Origin: Streptomyces chartreusis
GTDB taxonomy: Bacteria; Actinomycetota; Actinomycetes; Streptomycetales; Streptomycetaceae
Direction: 5' to 3'
Length of the DNA: 64,000 nt
Assembly (NCBI RefSeq): GCF_008704715.1
Contig: NZ_CP023689.1
Coordinates: 7,750,001 to 7,814,000, forward strand
The notes under the pieces were generated by a model. It had not been told where the DNA came from, did not search any database, and saw nothing but the letters and a program-made list of their open reading frames with translations. Positions 32,183 through 39,682 of the stretch are shown here, piece by piece (the stretch's first letter is position 1; each line of letters begins with the position of its first letter). A program made the position numbers and the translations under genes.

Positions 32183-32965
32183 TCAGCCCTCGCCGCGCCC
32201 GTACCGCCGCACGGCGAGCGGCGCGAACACCGCGATCAGTACCGCGCACCACATCAGTGACCCGGCGACAGGGTGTGCGACCGGCCAGGCGGCGTCCCGC
32301 GGCACGGGCGCGTTGCCGAACAGGTCCCGCAGCGCCGTGGTGACCGCGCTGATCGGATTCCACTCGGCGACGGTGCGCAGCCAGCCCGGCAGACCGTCCG
32401 TCGGAATGTAGGCGTTGGACAGCAGCGGCAGGATGAACGTCGCCCCGCCCAGCTGGCCGGCGGCCTCCTCGCTCCGGGTGAGCAGCCCCAGGAAGATCCC
32501 GATCCACGTCGTCGCGAACCGGAACAGCAGCAGCAGTGCCACGGCGCCCGCCGCCTCCGGCGCGGACCCCTCGATCCGCCAGCCCACCGCGAGCCCGACC
32601 AGTAGGAACGGCACCGTCCCGGCGGCCGTCACGGCCAGATCGGCGGCGGCCTGCCCGAGCGGTACGGCGGCCCGGCTCATCGGCAGCGTCCGCAGCCGGT
32701 CCATCACTCCGCGGTGGGTGTCCTGGGCGGCCTGGAACATCCCGGTCATGATCCCGTTCGCCGCGGTCGCCACCAGGAGCCCCGGCACCAGGAAGGACCG
32801 GTACTCCTCGCCCGGCATCGCCAGCGCGCTGCCGAACACGTAGCCGAAGAACAGCAGCATGGTGATCGGCATCGTCTGGGTCAGGATCAGCAGCCCGGGG
32901 TTGTTGCGGATCCGCCGCAGCTGCCGGCCCAGCATCGCGCCGCTGTCGTACGCCAGGGTGCTCAT
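32183..32965 (-). CDS. ABC-2 type transporter permease
   Basis: A 260-aa integral membrane protein with six predicted helices and the ABC-2 hallmark region (NPISAVTTALRDLFGN). It pairs with the ATPase encoded immediately upstream (ATGA overlap, 32962-32965) to form a DrrB-like exporter, commonly for drugs or lipids. Substrate unknown. The divergent TetR gene with its operators suggests substrate-induced expression. 31933-32182 upstream of its stop shows no gene. Confidence 0.88.
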   Translation of the reverse strand: MSTLAYDSGAMLGRQLRRIRNNPGLLILTQTMPITMLLFFGYVFGSALAMPGEEYRSFLVPGLLVATAANGIMTGMFQAAQDTHRGVMDRLRTLPMSRAAVPLGQAAADLAVTAAGTVPFLLVGLAVGWRIEGSAPEAAGAVALLLLFRFATTWIGIFLGLLTRSEEAAGQLGGATFILPLLSNAYIPTDGLPGWLRTVAEWNPISAVTTALRDLFGNAPVPRDAAWPVAHPVAGSLMWCAVLIAVFAPLAVRRYGRGEG

Positions 32966-33912
32966 GCGGCACTCTCCTCGGTGAGTCGAAGGAAGACATC
33001 GTCGAGCGTCGGCGGCTGGATGCTCGCGTCCAGCAACGGCACCCCCGCCGCGTCGAGTTCGCGCACCAGCCGGGGCAGGGTGAGCGTGGCGTCCCGGGTG
33101 ACCGCCCCCACGGAGCGCAGGTCGTGGTCGAACGACGGCTCCGAACCGGTCAGTTGATCGAGCACGGCCGCCGCCTTGACCAGGACGTCCGCGTCGGCCA
33201 CGACGACCTCCACATGCGCGCCGATGGTCGCCTTGAACTGGGCCGGCGAGCCGCGATGCGCGACCCGGCCCCGGTCCACCAGGGCGATGTCGTCGGCCAG
33301 TTGGTCGGCCTCCTCCAGGTACTGCGTGGTCAGCAGCACCGTCGTGCCGTCGGAGGTCAGTTCCCGTACGGCGTCCCAGATCCGGTTGCGGCTCGCGGGG
33401 TCGAGGCCGGTCGTGGGCTCGTCGAGGAAGAGCACGTCGGGGCGGCGCACCAGGCTCGCCGCGAGGTCGAGGCGGCGGCGCATCCCGCCCGAGTACGTGG
33501 ACGCCGGCCGGTCGGCCGCCTCCATCAGGCCGAAGCGGTCCAGCAGCTCGGCGGCCCGGTCGGCCGGCCCGCGCACCCGGTGCAGCCGGGCGAACAGCCG
33601 GAGGTTCTCGCGGCCGGTGAGGTCACCGTCGACCGAGGCGTACTGGCCGGTGACGCCGATGCTGCGGCGGACCGCCGCCGGGTCCCTGAGCAGGTCGTGC
33701 CCCGCGACCCGGGCCGAGCCGGCGTCCGGCCGCAGGAGCGTGGTGAGCAGCCGTACGGCCGTCGTCTTGCCCGCGCCGTTCGGGCCGAGGATGCCGCAGA
33801 CGGTGCCCTGCGCCACGGCCAGATCGAGTCCGCGCAAGGCGTGGACCTCTGCTCCTTTGGGTCCGAATCGCTTCTCCAGACCCTCACTAAGTACAGCGTA
33901 CGTAGAAGTCAT
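32962..33912 (-). CDS. ABC transporter ATP-binding protein (DrrA-like)
   Basis: A 316-aa ATPase. Walker A GPNGAGKTTAVRLL, Q-loop GVTGQYASVDGDLTG, signature YSGGMRRRLDLAASL, Walker B VLFLDEPTTGLDP, switch His replaced in TTQYLEEADQL by Gln (as in DrrA-type proteins). C-terminal domain of about 90 aa (DUF4162-like). Start at 33912 places an imperfect TetR operator copy (33888-33904) over codons 3-9. Forms an exporter with the permease downstream. Confidence 0.9.
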   Translation of the reverse strand: MTSTYAVLSEGLEKRFGPKGAEVHALRGLDLAVAQGTVCGILGPNGAGKTTAVRLLTTLLRPDAGSARVAGHDLLRDPAAVRRSIGVTGQYASVDGDLTGRENLRLFARLHRVRGPADRAAELLDRFGLMEAADRPASTYSGGMRRRLDLAASLVRRPDVLFLDEPTTGLDPASRNRIWDAVRELTSDGTTVLLTTQYLEEADQLADDIALVDRGRVAHRGSPAQFKATIGAHVEVVVADADVLVKAAAVLDQLTGSEPSFDHDLRSVGAVTRDATLTLPRLVRELDAAGVPLLDASIQPPTLDDVFLRLTEESAA

Positions 33913-33947
33913 GGGTCGACCATAGCGCACTACGTACGGTGTACGTA
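33888..33947. promoter_or_regulatory. Pair of TetR-type operators between ABC exporter and TetR genes
   Basis: A perfect palindrome TACGTAC-GGT-GTACGTA (33931-33947) sits between the divergent starts; a near copy TAAGTAC-AGC-GTACGTA (33888-33904, one mismatch) lies inside the first codons of the ATPase gene. Centre spacing is 43 bp. The TetR encoded at 33976 is the obvious ligand. Confidence 0.75.
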
Positions 33948-33975
33948 ACTAGGATGGTGGTCGAGGTGATGATCG

Positions 33976-34698
33976 ATGGCAGGCAAGGCGGCCGAGCCCG
34001 GCGTGATCTGGGCGCGTCCCGAGCGGACCGGGCGAGGCCCAAGGCCCGCGTTCACGCGTGCGGACATCGCGGCCGCGGCGGTGCGCATCGCCGACGCGCG
34101 CGGGCTGGACGCCGTGTCCATGCGGCACGTCGCGGCCGAACTGGGCTGCGGGACGATGTCGCTGTACAACTACGTCCCCCGTAAGGAGGACCTGCACGAG
34201 CTGATGATCGACGCGGTGGGCGCCGAGCACGAGATCCGGGAGCCCTCGGGCGACTGGCGTGCCGACATGATCCGCAACGCGCAGGAGACGCGCGGCATCA
34301 TGCACCGCCACACCTGGGTGCCGCGGCTGATGTCAGGGGTGTACGGCTTCAGCCCCAACACCCTGCGCTACCTGGAGCACTGTCTCGCCTGCCTCGAACC
34401 ACTCGGCCTTCCCTACAGCGTGAAGATGGAGCTGGTCGCGCTGCTCAACGGGGTCGTGACGACGTACACCGCGAACGAGATCGCCACCGCCGAGCGCACC
34501 CGGTCCATGCCGTGGTCCGAGGAGGAGGAGAACGCGGTCCGTATCGCGTATCTCGGCAGTCAGGTGGCCACCGGCAAGTATCCGCTCCTTGCCGCCGCCT
34601 TCATGGCGGACAGTGGGCCGATCGATCTGGAGGGGGTGTTCCGGCGGGCGCTGGAGCGGGTGCTGGATGCATTTGACCCCGAGTGCCGTGATGCGTAG
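33976..34698 (+). CDS. TetR-family regulator of the adjacent ABC exporter
   Basis: A 240-aa TetR protein. The helix-turn-helix reads FTRADIAAAAVRIADARGLDAVSMRHVAAELGCGTMSLYNYVPRKEDL, followed by a C-terminal domain of the TetR_C_1 type (tetracycline-repressor-like), which binds small molecules. It is divergent from a DrrAB-like exporter and next to two matching palindromes, so it probably represses the exporter and itself until the substrate binds. Confidence 0.88.
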   Translation: MAGKAAEPGVIWARPERTGRGPRPAFTRADIAAAAVRIADARGLDAVSMRHVAAELGCGTMSLYNYVPRKEDLHELMIDAVGAEHEIREPSGDWRADMIRNAQETRGIMHRHTWVPRLMSGVYGFSPNTLRYLEHCLACLEPLGLPYSVKMELVALLNGVVTTYTANEIATAERTRSMPWSEEEENAVRIAYLGSQVATGKYPLLAAAFMADSGPIDLEGVFRRALERVLDAFDPECRDA

Positions 34699-34719
34699 TT
34701 GTTCGGGTGCGGCGCCGTT

Positions 34720-34756
34720 GTGGCTGGTCGCGCAGTTCCCCGCGCCCCTTGGTTGG
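34720..34756. repeat. Dispersed GC-rich repeat between convergent genes
   Basis: CTGGTCGCGCAGTTCCCCGC followed by GCCCCTTGGTTGG is the reverse complement of the core of the 100-bp tandem repeat at 53441. The same core is common in Streptomyces intergenic regions, as I recall. It lies exactly between two stop codons and may help termination. Confidence 0.6.
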
Positions 34757-35905
34757 CTAGATCAACGCGAATTGGCCTTCTGGCCCTTCCTCGTGATGGT
34801 CCAGGACTGAGGCCGGGCGGCGGGCCGTTTCCGGCACCGGCAGGACGCCCGCCTTTCTCAGGTCCGTTGCCGTGATCGAAGCTTCTTCCGTCAACTCTTC
34901 CTGCTGGGGCCGCAGTTCCGCCAGCAGGGTCAGGACCGTGATCAGTTCCAGCAGTTCCGACGTCCACGCCTGCGGCCAGGTCGGCGGGCGGATAGCCGCC
35001 AGGGTGCCCGGCTCCGGGTCGGCGGTGCGGGTCGTGAACCACTGCTCCAGGACCTTCACGCCCGCCACCTCGTAGTCCCAGGCCTGCGGCGGGACCGGTG
35101 AGATGCGGCCCTCGTCCAGCAGCAGGGCCTCCTCGTCGCGGTCGTAGTCCAGCGTCAGCGGGCGGGAGGGGAGTGGCGCCCGGACGTACGGGCGGCGGCC
35201 GCCGGGCAGTTTCGGGCGGTCGCCGTTGCGCCGCATCAGCCACAGGGCGCGGCGGCCCGACTCCACGCCGCGTGCCCAGAGTTCCGCGTCGGCGGTCAGG
35301 GGGACGGTGAGATCGGGGCGTACGGCCGCCAGGGTCCAGGCGAGGAGGTCCAGCGGCTCGACCGGCCCGCCCAGCCGGTCCCGGAGGTGCTCCACGAGGC
35401 CCGGCGCCAGGTTGGGTTCCGTGCCGCCCGGGCGACGGAACAGCGGGCGGACGCGCCCCGGACGGACCAGCGGGAGCACGGAGGTCGCCAGCAGGCCGGA
35501 CTCCGGCGTCTCCAGGACGAAGACCTGGTGCTCGTCGATCACCCGCCACAACTCCGGGCGGGCCGCGTCGATCAGACGCTGGTCGGGGATCAGCCACTGC
35601 TCGTCGAAGGGGGCGTGCAGGACGCGCACCGGCTCCGGGCAGGGGCCCGAGGCGCGGACCAGCTTCTCCGTACCGGCGGAACCGCCGGGCAGTCGGCCGA
35701 CCGCGGAGTGCAGGGTGCGGGAGCGGGTCGGCTCCAGCAGGGCCTCCCGGTCCGGGCCCTCGGCCTTGACGAAGGCGTCCCAGCGGGCCTTCAGGGTCGC
35801 CGGGTCGGGGCCCGCCGGCCACCCCCGGCCGAGCCGCGGCGGTGCGACGGACCACGGCATGAGGTCCGCCAGCGGCGGAGCGTCGTCGTGCGTCACGCTG
35901 GGCAT
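34757..35905 (-). CDS. Orphan type-ISP restriction-modification C-terminal (specificity) domain protein
   Basis: A 382-aa protein resembling the C-terminal target-recognition domain of single-polypeptide type ISP (LlaBIII-like) enzymes. The recognisable block is VRVLHAPFDEQWLIPDQRLIDAARPELWRVIDEHQVFVLETPESG. The nuclease, helicase and methyltransferase domains of those enzymes are absent and no neighbour supplies them. ATG at 35905 is used; a GTG at 35926 is possible. It follows the GntR gene closely on the same strand. Many Streptomyces carry this protein, so it may have a non-restriction role. Confidence 0.6.
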   Translation of the reverse strand: MPSVTHDDAPPLADLMPWSVAPPRLGRGWPAGPDPATLKARWDAFVKAEGPDREALLEPTRSRTLHSAVGRLPGGSAGTEKLVRASGPCPEPVRVLHAPFDEQWLIPDQRLIDAARPELWRVIDEHQVFVLETPESGLLATSVLPLVRPGRVRPLFRRPGGTEPNLAPGLVEHLRDRLGGPVEPLDLLAWTLAAVRPDLTVPLTADAELWARGVESGRRALWLMRRNGDRPKLPGGRRPYVRAPLPSRPLTLDYDRDEEALLLDEGRISPVPPQAWDYEVAGVKVLEQWFTTRTADPEPGTLAAIRPPTWPQAWTSELLELITVLTLLAELRPQQEELTEEASITATDLRKAGVLPVPETARRPASVLDHHEEGPEGQFALI

Positions 35906-35931
35906 CGTACGGCCTGGGTCCGACACGGTGG

Positions 35932-36681
35932 TCAGTTGGCGTCCAGGGTCACCGTGAAGGAGAAGCGGTCGCCCCGGTAGTGGATGACCGCCGCGTCCAG
36001 CACGCACCCGGCCGCGTCGTACGTCACGCCCGTGTAGTGCAGGATCGGGCTCAGCAGGGGCACTTGGAGCAGCTTCGCCGTCTCCGGGTCCGCCAGGCGC
36101 GCCTCCACGGTGTCCGTGATGCGGCTGATGTCCGCCCCGACGACGTCCCGCAGCACCTTCGTCATCGGCCAGCGGACGAGGTCGCCCAGGTCGATGCGCG
36201 CCGCCAGTTCGGGGCGGACGTAGTTGCGGGCGTGGTTGGTCGGCTCGCCCGTCTTCTCGTCGCTGCGCAGGCGGTGGTACGTCGCCACCTCGTCGACGTC
36301 CGGGAAGTACTCCGCGAGTTCGGCAGGCACCTGCGCCCTGCCGTGGTCCAGCAGTTCGGTCGCCATGCCTGACTGCTGGGCCACGATCGCGTCCACCGAG
36401 CCGAGCAGCCGCACGGGGGCGCCCCGGCGGGCGTCCGGCTCGATGAACGTGCCGCGCCTGCGATGGCGTGTGATCAGGCCCTCGTCCTCCAGCTCCTTCA
36501 GCGCCTGCCGCATGGTCAGCACGCTCACGCCGTAGTGCTCCGCCAACTGCTCCTCGGTGGGCAGCCGCAGCGGGTCCTGCGGTCGGCGGCCCAGTATCGA
36601 GGCGCGCAGCGACTGCGACACCTGGTACCAGAGCGGCAGCTTGCGGTTCAGGACGATCGAGTCCGGGGCGAAGGAGGTCAC
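35932..36681 (-). CDS. GntR/HutC-family regulator (UTRA domain)
   Basis: A 249-aa regulator. The winged helix is LRLPTEEQLAEHYGVSVLTMRQALKELEDEGLITRHRRRGTFI; a UTRA effector domain follows (about 100-245, ending DRFSFTVTLDAN). HutC-type proteins sense small metabolites. It lies 27 bp downstream of hmgA on the same strand, so control of homogentisate/tyrosine breakdown is plausible but unproven. No operator identified. Confidence 0.88.
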   Translation of the reverse strand: MTSFAPDSIVLNRKLPLWYQVSQSLRASILGRRPQDPLRLPTEEQLAEHYGVSVLTMRQALKELEDEGLITRHRRRGTFIEPDARRGAPVRLLGSVDAIVAQQSGMATELLDHGRAQVPAELAEYFPDVDEVATYHRLRSDEKTGEPTNHARNYVRPELAARIDLGDLVRWPMTKVLRDVVGADISRITDTVEARLADPETAKLLQVPLLSPILHYTGVTYDAAGCVLDAAVIHYRGDRFSFTVTLDAN

Positions 36682-36708
36682 TGGGCCATCCGTACCGGTA
36701 GGGGATCT

Positions 36709-38085
36709 CTACTGCAAGGGGCGGAAGTGACGCTCCATGCCGAGCCAGACGTCGTCATAGCGCTGTTGCAGGTGGTCGGCGCCCGCCGCCTGCGGGGTCA
36801 GCGTCACCGGCCAGCGGGTCTCGAACATGAACGCAAGACCGTCGTCGATCTTCTGCGGCTTCAGCTCGGCCGCGCTGGCCTTGTCGAACGTCTCCCGGTC
36901 CGGGCCGTGCGCCGACATCATGTTGTGCAGCGAGCCGCCACCGGGCACGAAGCCCTCCGCCTTCGCGTCGTAGGCGCCCTCGACGAGGCCCATGTACTCG
37001 CTCATCACGTTCCGGTGGAAGTACGGCGGCCGGAAGGTGTCCTCGCCGACCAGCCAGCGCGGCGCGAACACCACGAAGTCGACGCCGGCGAGACCCGGGG
37101 TGTCCGAAGGGGACGTCAGCACCGTGAAGATCGACGGGTCGGGGTGGTCGTAGGAGATGGTGCCGATCACATTGAAACGGCGCAGATCGTAGATGTACGG
37201 CACATGGTTGCCGTGCCAGGCGACCACATCGAGGGGTGTGTGGTCGTACATGGCCGTCCAGAGATTGCCGCAGAACTTGTTCACCACCTCCACCGGGCCC
37301 TCGACCTCCTCGTACGCGGCCACCGGCGCCTTGAAGTCACGGGCGTTGGCGAGGCCGTTGGCGCCGATCGGGCCGAGGTCGGGGAGGTGGAAGGGTGCCC
37401 CATAGTTCTCACACACATAACCCCGGGCCGTCGCGCTCCGCGCGCCCTCGGACGCGGCGTCCAGCAGCTCCACACGGAAGCGCACCCCACGTGGAATCAG
37501 CGCCACATGTCCTGGCTCCACATGCAGCAGCCCGAACTCCGTGCGCAGCAGCAGCCCGCCGCGCTCCGGGACGATCAGCAGCTCGCCGTCGGCGTTGCTG
37601 AAGACACGGTCCATGGAGGAGTTGGCGTGATACAGGTGCACGGCCATGCCGGTGCGCTGGGCCGCGTCGCCGTTGCCGCCCAGGGTCCACAGGCCGGCCA
37701 GGAAGTCGGTGCCGGGCGCGGGCTCGGGCAGCGGGTTCCAACGCAGACGGTTCGGGTCCGGCACCGACTCCGTGAAGGGCGCCGTCCGGATCGCGCCGTT
37801 GTCCGTGCGGGTGAACGCCGGGTGGGCGGCCGACGGGCGGATGCGGTACAGCCACGAGCGGCGGTTGTGCGCCCTCGGCTCGGTGAAAGCCGAACCGCTC
37901 AGCTGTTCCGCGTACAGGCCCAGCGGGGCGCGCTGGGGTGAGTTCCGGCCCTCGGGGAGGGCGCCGGGCACCGCCTCCGAGCTGTGCTCGTTGCCGAAGC
38001 CGGAGAGGTAGGTCAGCCCCTCCGCGGTCTTCCGCGCTGCCTCACGCCCGAACACGTCCGCGCGGGAGGTGCCCCCATCGCTCAT
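36709..38085 (-). CDS. hmgA: Homogentisate 1,2-dioxygenase
   Basis: A 458-aa enzyme of full family length that opens the homogentisate ring to maleylacetoacetate in tyrosine/phenylalanine catabolism. Hallmarks include TYLSGFGNEHSSEAVPGALP at the start, and the iron site region PPYFHRNVMSEYMGLVEG with later HNMMSAHGPD. It is cytoplasmic and needs Fe(II). It precedes a GntR/HutC regulator gene. Other pathway genes (hpd, fahA) are not in the window. Confidence 0.96.
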   Translation of the reverse strand: MSDGGTSRADVFGREAARKTAEGLTYLSGFGNEHSSEAVPGALPEGRNSPQRAPLGLYAEQLSGSAFTEPRAHNRRSWLYRIRPSAAHPAFTRTDNGAIRTAPFTESVPDPNRLRWNPLPEPAPGTDFLAGLWTLGGNGDAAQRTGMAVHLYHANSSMDRVFSNADGELLIVPERGGLLLRTEFGLLHVEPGHVALIPRGVRFRVELLDAASEGARSATARGYVCENYGAPFHLPDLGPIGANGLANARDFKAPVAAYEEVEGPVEVVNKFCGNLWTAMYDHTPLDVVAWHGNHVPYIYDLRRFNVIGTISYDHPDPSIFTVLTSPSDTPGLAGVDFVVFAPRWLVGEDTFRPPYFHRNVMSEYMGLVEGAYDAKAEGFVPGGGSLHNMMSAHGPDRETFDKASAAELKPQKIDDGLAFMFETRWPVTLTPQAAGADHLQQRYDDVWLGMERHFRPLQ

Positions 38086-38245
38086 GATCGCTCCCTAGTG
38101 ATCTGATTCCTATGCTTCACCGTAGGATTGCGATTTCCCCGGCGCAAGAGATCGGCCGGTCCTCCTCTGCGGGTACGACCGGAAACGGACGCCGACCCGA
38201 CTCAAGGGGGATTCGGCTGTCGGACCGGTGTTCTAGTCTCCGGGC

Positions 38246-38923
38246 ATGCCATGGACCCGGACCCTGCTCGCCGCGTCGGCGGTCTGTGTCCTGCTGCTGA
38301 CCGGATCCGCCGCCTGTGGCTCCGGCGACGCCCGGGACCGGGGCGACGGCGGCGTATCGCCCTCCCCGGTGGGCAAGGTTCTCGACGACACCGACGACGA
38401 CGGGCGGCACTACCGGGAGGTCGACAAGGACGAGGCGCCCGAGGTCGCCATAGAGGTCCAGCCGGACCCGGACGGCGAAGGGAGCGGCTGGGACGTACGG
38501 CTGACGCTCCACGCCTTCCGCTTCTCGCCCGCCGGCGCCGAGGCCCGGGCGGTGGCCGGGCGCGGGCTCGCGTACCTGTTCGTGGACGGTCGCCTCGTCA
38601 CCCGGCTCCGTACCCTGGAGCACCGCCTCCCGGCGGACCTCGTCCCGCGCGGCACGCACCAGGTCACGGTCCGGCTGTACGCCGACGACGGCACGGTGTG
38701 GGCGGTGGACGGCGACCCCGTGGAGAGCACGGCCGACGTCACGGCCTCGGAAGCGGAGACCGGAACGGGAACGGGAACGGAGATGAAGACGGACGCGGAG
38801 ACGACCGAGGTGCCGGCACCGACGGCATCCGCCCCTGTACCGAGCGCAGCACTGAGTGCACCGGGTACCCGCCTCCGTACCGGGGGGCAGGGTTCACCGG
38901 ACCGAGCCGGAAAGGCATCATGA
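38246..38923 (+). CDS. Secreted/lipoprotein-like protein of unknown function
   Basis: A 225-aa protein. The N terminus (MPWTRTLLAASAVCVLLLTGSAACGSGD) is a signal peptide with a possible but non-ideal lipobox (SAAC, Cys24). The middle (about 55-165) is a compact beta-rich domain (GRGLAYLFVDGRLVTRLRTL). The tail is Thr/Glu/Ala-rich with a GTGTGTE microrepeat (GGGAAC units near 38761-38781). The stop overlaps the TetR start (ATGA, 38920-38923): translational coupling of an exported protein to a regulator. Confidence 0.7.
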   Translation: MPWTRTLLAASAVCVLLLTGSAACGSGDARDRGDGGVSPSPVGKVLDDTDDDGRHYREVDKDEAPEVAIEVQPDPDGEGSGWDVRLTLHAFRFSPAGAEARAVAGRGLAYLFVDGRLVTRLRTLEHRLPADLVPRGTHQVTVRLYADDGTVWAVDGDPVESTADVTASEAETGTGTGTEMKTDAETTEVPAPTASAPVPSAALSAPGTRLRTGGQGSPDRAGKAS

Positions 38924-39534
38924 AGACCGTGCCCCATCCAGCAACGCTTCGCCGGGCGCCCGTGCAGCGGCGCAGCGCAGAACGGCTCACCAGGATCCTC
39001 GACGCCTGCGCCGACCTCCTCGACGAGGTCGGCTACGACGACCTGAGCACCCGGGCCGTCGCCCAGCGGGCCGGCGTCCCGATCGGCTCGGTCTACCGGT
39101 TCTTCGGCAACAAACGCCAGATGGCCGACGCCCTCGCCCAGCGCAACCTCGAGCGCTACACCGCCCGGGTGACCGAGCGCCTGGAGAGGGCCGGCGGGGG
39201 AGGCTGGCGGGTGGCGATGGACGCCGTGCTCGACGAGTACATCGCCATGAAGCGCACCGCGCCCGGCTTCTCCCTGGTCGACTTCGGCAACCAGATCCCC
39301 GTCGGCACCCGCGGCGAACCCAACCACCGCGTCGCCGACCGCCTCACCGAGCTGCTCTCCGGCTACCTCGACCGCGAGCCGGACGAGGATCTGCGCCGGA
39401 CCTTCCTGGTCTCTGTCGAAACCGCCGACACCCTGGTCCACCTGGCCTTCCGGGTGGCTCCGGAGGGCGACGACCGGATCCTGGAGGAGGCCCGGGAGCT
39501 GCTGCGGGCGTATCTGGCGCGCGTGCTGGACTGA
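38920..39534 (+). CDS. TetR-family regulator
   Basis: A 204-aa TetR protein with helix-turn-helix DDLSTRAVAQRAGVPIGSVYRFFGNKRQMADALAQRNLERYT and a C-terminal domain of about 140 aa. Start ATG overlaps the preceding stop. Downstream, a perfect 18-bp palindrome lies in the promoter of the molybdopterin oxidoreductase gene; this TetR is the likely binder. Ligand unknown. Confidence 0.87.
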   Translation: MKTVPHPATLRRAPVQRRSAERLTRILDACADLLDEVGYDDLSTRAVAQRAGVPIGSVYRFFGNKRQMADALAQRNLERYTARVTERLERAGGGGWRVAMDAVLDEYIAMKRTAPGFSLVDFGNQIPVGTRGEPNHRVADRLTELLSGYLDREPDEDLRRTFLVSVETADTLVHLAFRVAPEGDDRILEEARELLRAYLARVLD

Positions 39535-39617
39535 CCACCCGCCGCGGCCGGTCCCGCGGCGCGGGACCGGCCTCTCGCGAATTTCCGACCTCACCTCCGG
39601 AGAGGGCTCCCCTCCAT

Positions 39618-39635
39618 GCATACCGGTCGGTATGC
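39618..39635. promoter_or_regulatory. Perfect TetR-type palindrome upstream of oxidoreductase gene
   Basis: GCATACCG-GT-CGGTATGC, 8-bp arms, centre 57 bp before the oxidoreductase GTG and 84 bp after the TetR stop. The ACCGGTCGGT core is typical of TetR operators. Probable target of the TetR encoded just upstream. Confidence 0.72.
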
Positions 39636-39682
39636 TCGGCCCGAGTCCCCGCGCCACTGACGCCGCCATCCGGGAGGACCCC

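Noticed and set aside
36709..38085. Full tyrosine catabolism operon
   Set aside because: Only hmgA is present; no hpd, fahA or maiA is found nearby.
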